Source of the DNA: Firmicutes bacterium UBA993
GTDB taxonomy: Bacteria; Bacillota; Dethiobacteria; DTU022
Direction: 5' to 3'
DNA: 5,882 bases
Assembly: GCA_002292015.1 (NCBI GenBank)
Contig: DBBD01000163.1
Coordinates: 1 to 5,882 of the forward strand
Shown here: piece after piece, positions 5,859 to 5,882 of the stretch
Layout of the letters: every line of letters begins with the position of its first letter
How positions within the stretch are numbered: the first letter of the stretch is position 1
The notes under the pieces: generated by a model
What the model was told of the DNA's origin: nothing
Databases searched by the model: none
What the model saw: only the letters and a program-made list of their open reading frames with translations
Translations under genes and position numbers: made by a program

Positions 5859-5882
5859 GCCGTATATCTTTTGAATAGATAA

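Overview
The window carries one tight, single-direction gene cluster on the minus strand: five intact genes read from right to left over about 5.5 kb, with small gaps or overlaps and no mobile element, tRNA, rRNA or CRISPR. In order of transcription they are a KduD/YgcW-like short-chain dehydrogenase (5724-4945), an FGGY carbohydrate kinase (4902-3469), an FAD-linked oxidase of the GlcD/alkyl-DHAP-synthase type (3450-2008), an electron transfer flavoprotein beta subunit (1997-1176) and an ETF alpha subunit (1194-202).

From memory, these five proteins match the uncharacterised Escherichia coli genes ygcW, ygcE, ygcU, ygcR and ygcQ. The resemblance is clearest for YgcW, YgcE and YgcU, with long shared segments along the whole protein. 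In E. coli the genes are split into separate blocks with other genes between them; here they form one apparent operon. The joint reading is an oxidative pathway for a sugar, polyol or sugar acid. An NAD(P)-dependent dehydrogenase interconverts a hydroxyl and a ketone, a kinase traps the product as a phosphate, and a flavin dehydrogenase oxidises the (probably phosphorylated) compound and passes electrons to a dedicated ETF. The substrate and the order of steps cannot be read from the sequence. No transporter, ETF:quinone oxidoreductase, ferredoxin or regulator lies inside the window.

Flanks. The upstream region (5725-5882) holds a hairpin with a T-tract in the minus direction, weak promoter-like hexamers and a striking cluster of AACT/AGTT tetramers that look like operator half-sites. 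The downstream region (1-201) has no convincing gene; a GC-rich dyad at 10-23 may be a weak terminator.

Organism. Moderate GC content, purine-rich GGAGG-type ribosome sites, AT-rich intergenic sequence and the pairing of a flavin dehydrogenase with its own ETF suggest an anaerobic or facultative bacterium, perhaps a Bacillota (Firmicutes) member. This is a low-confidence inference.
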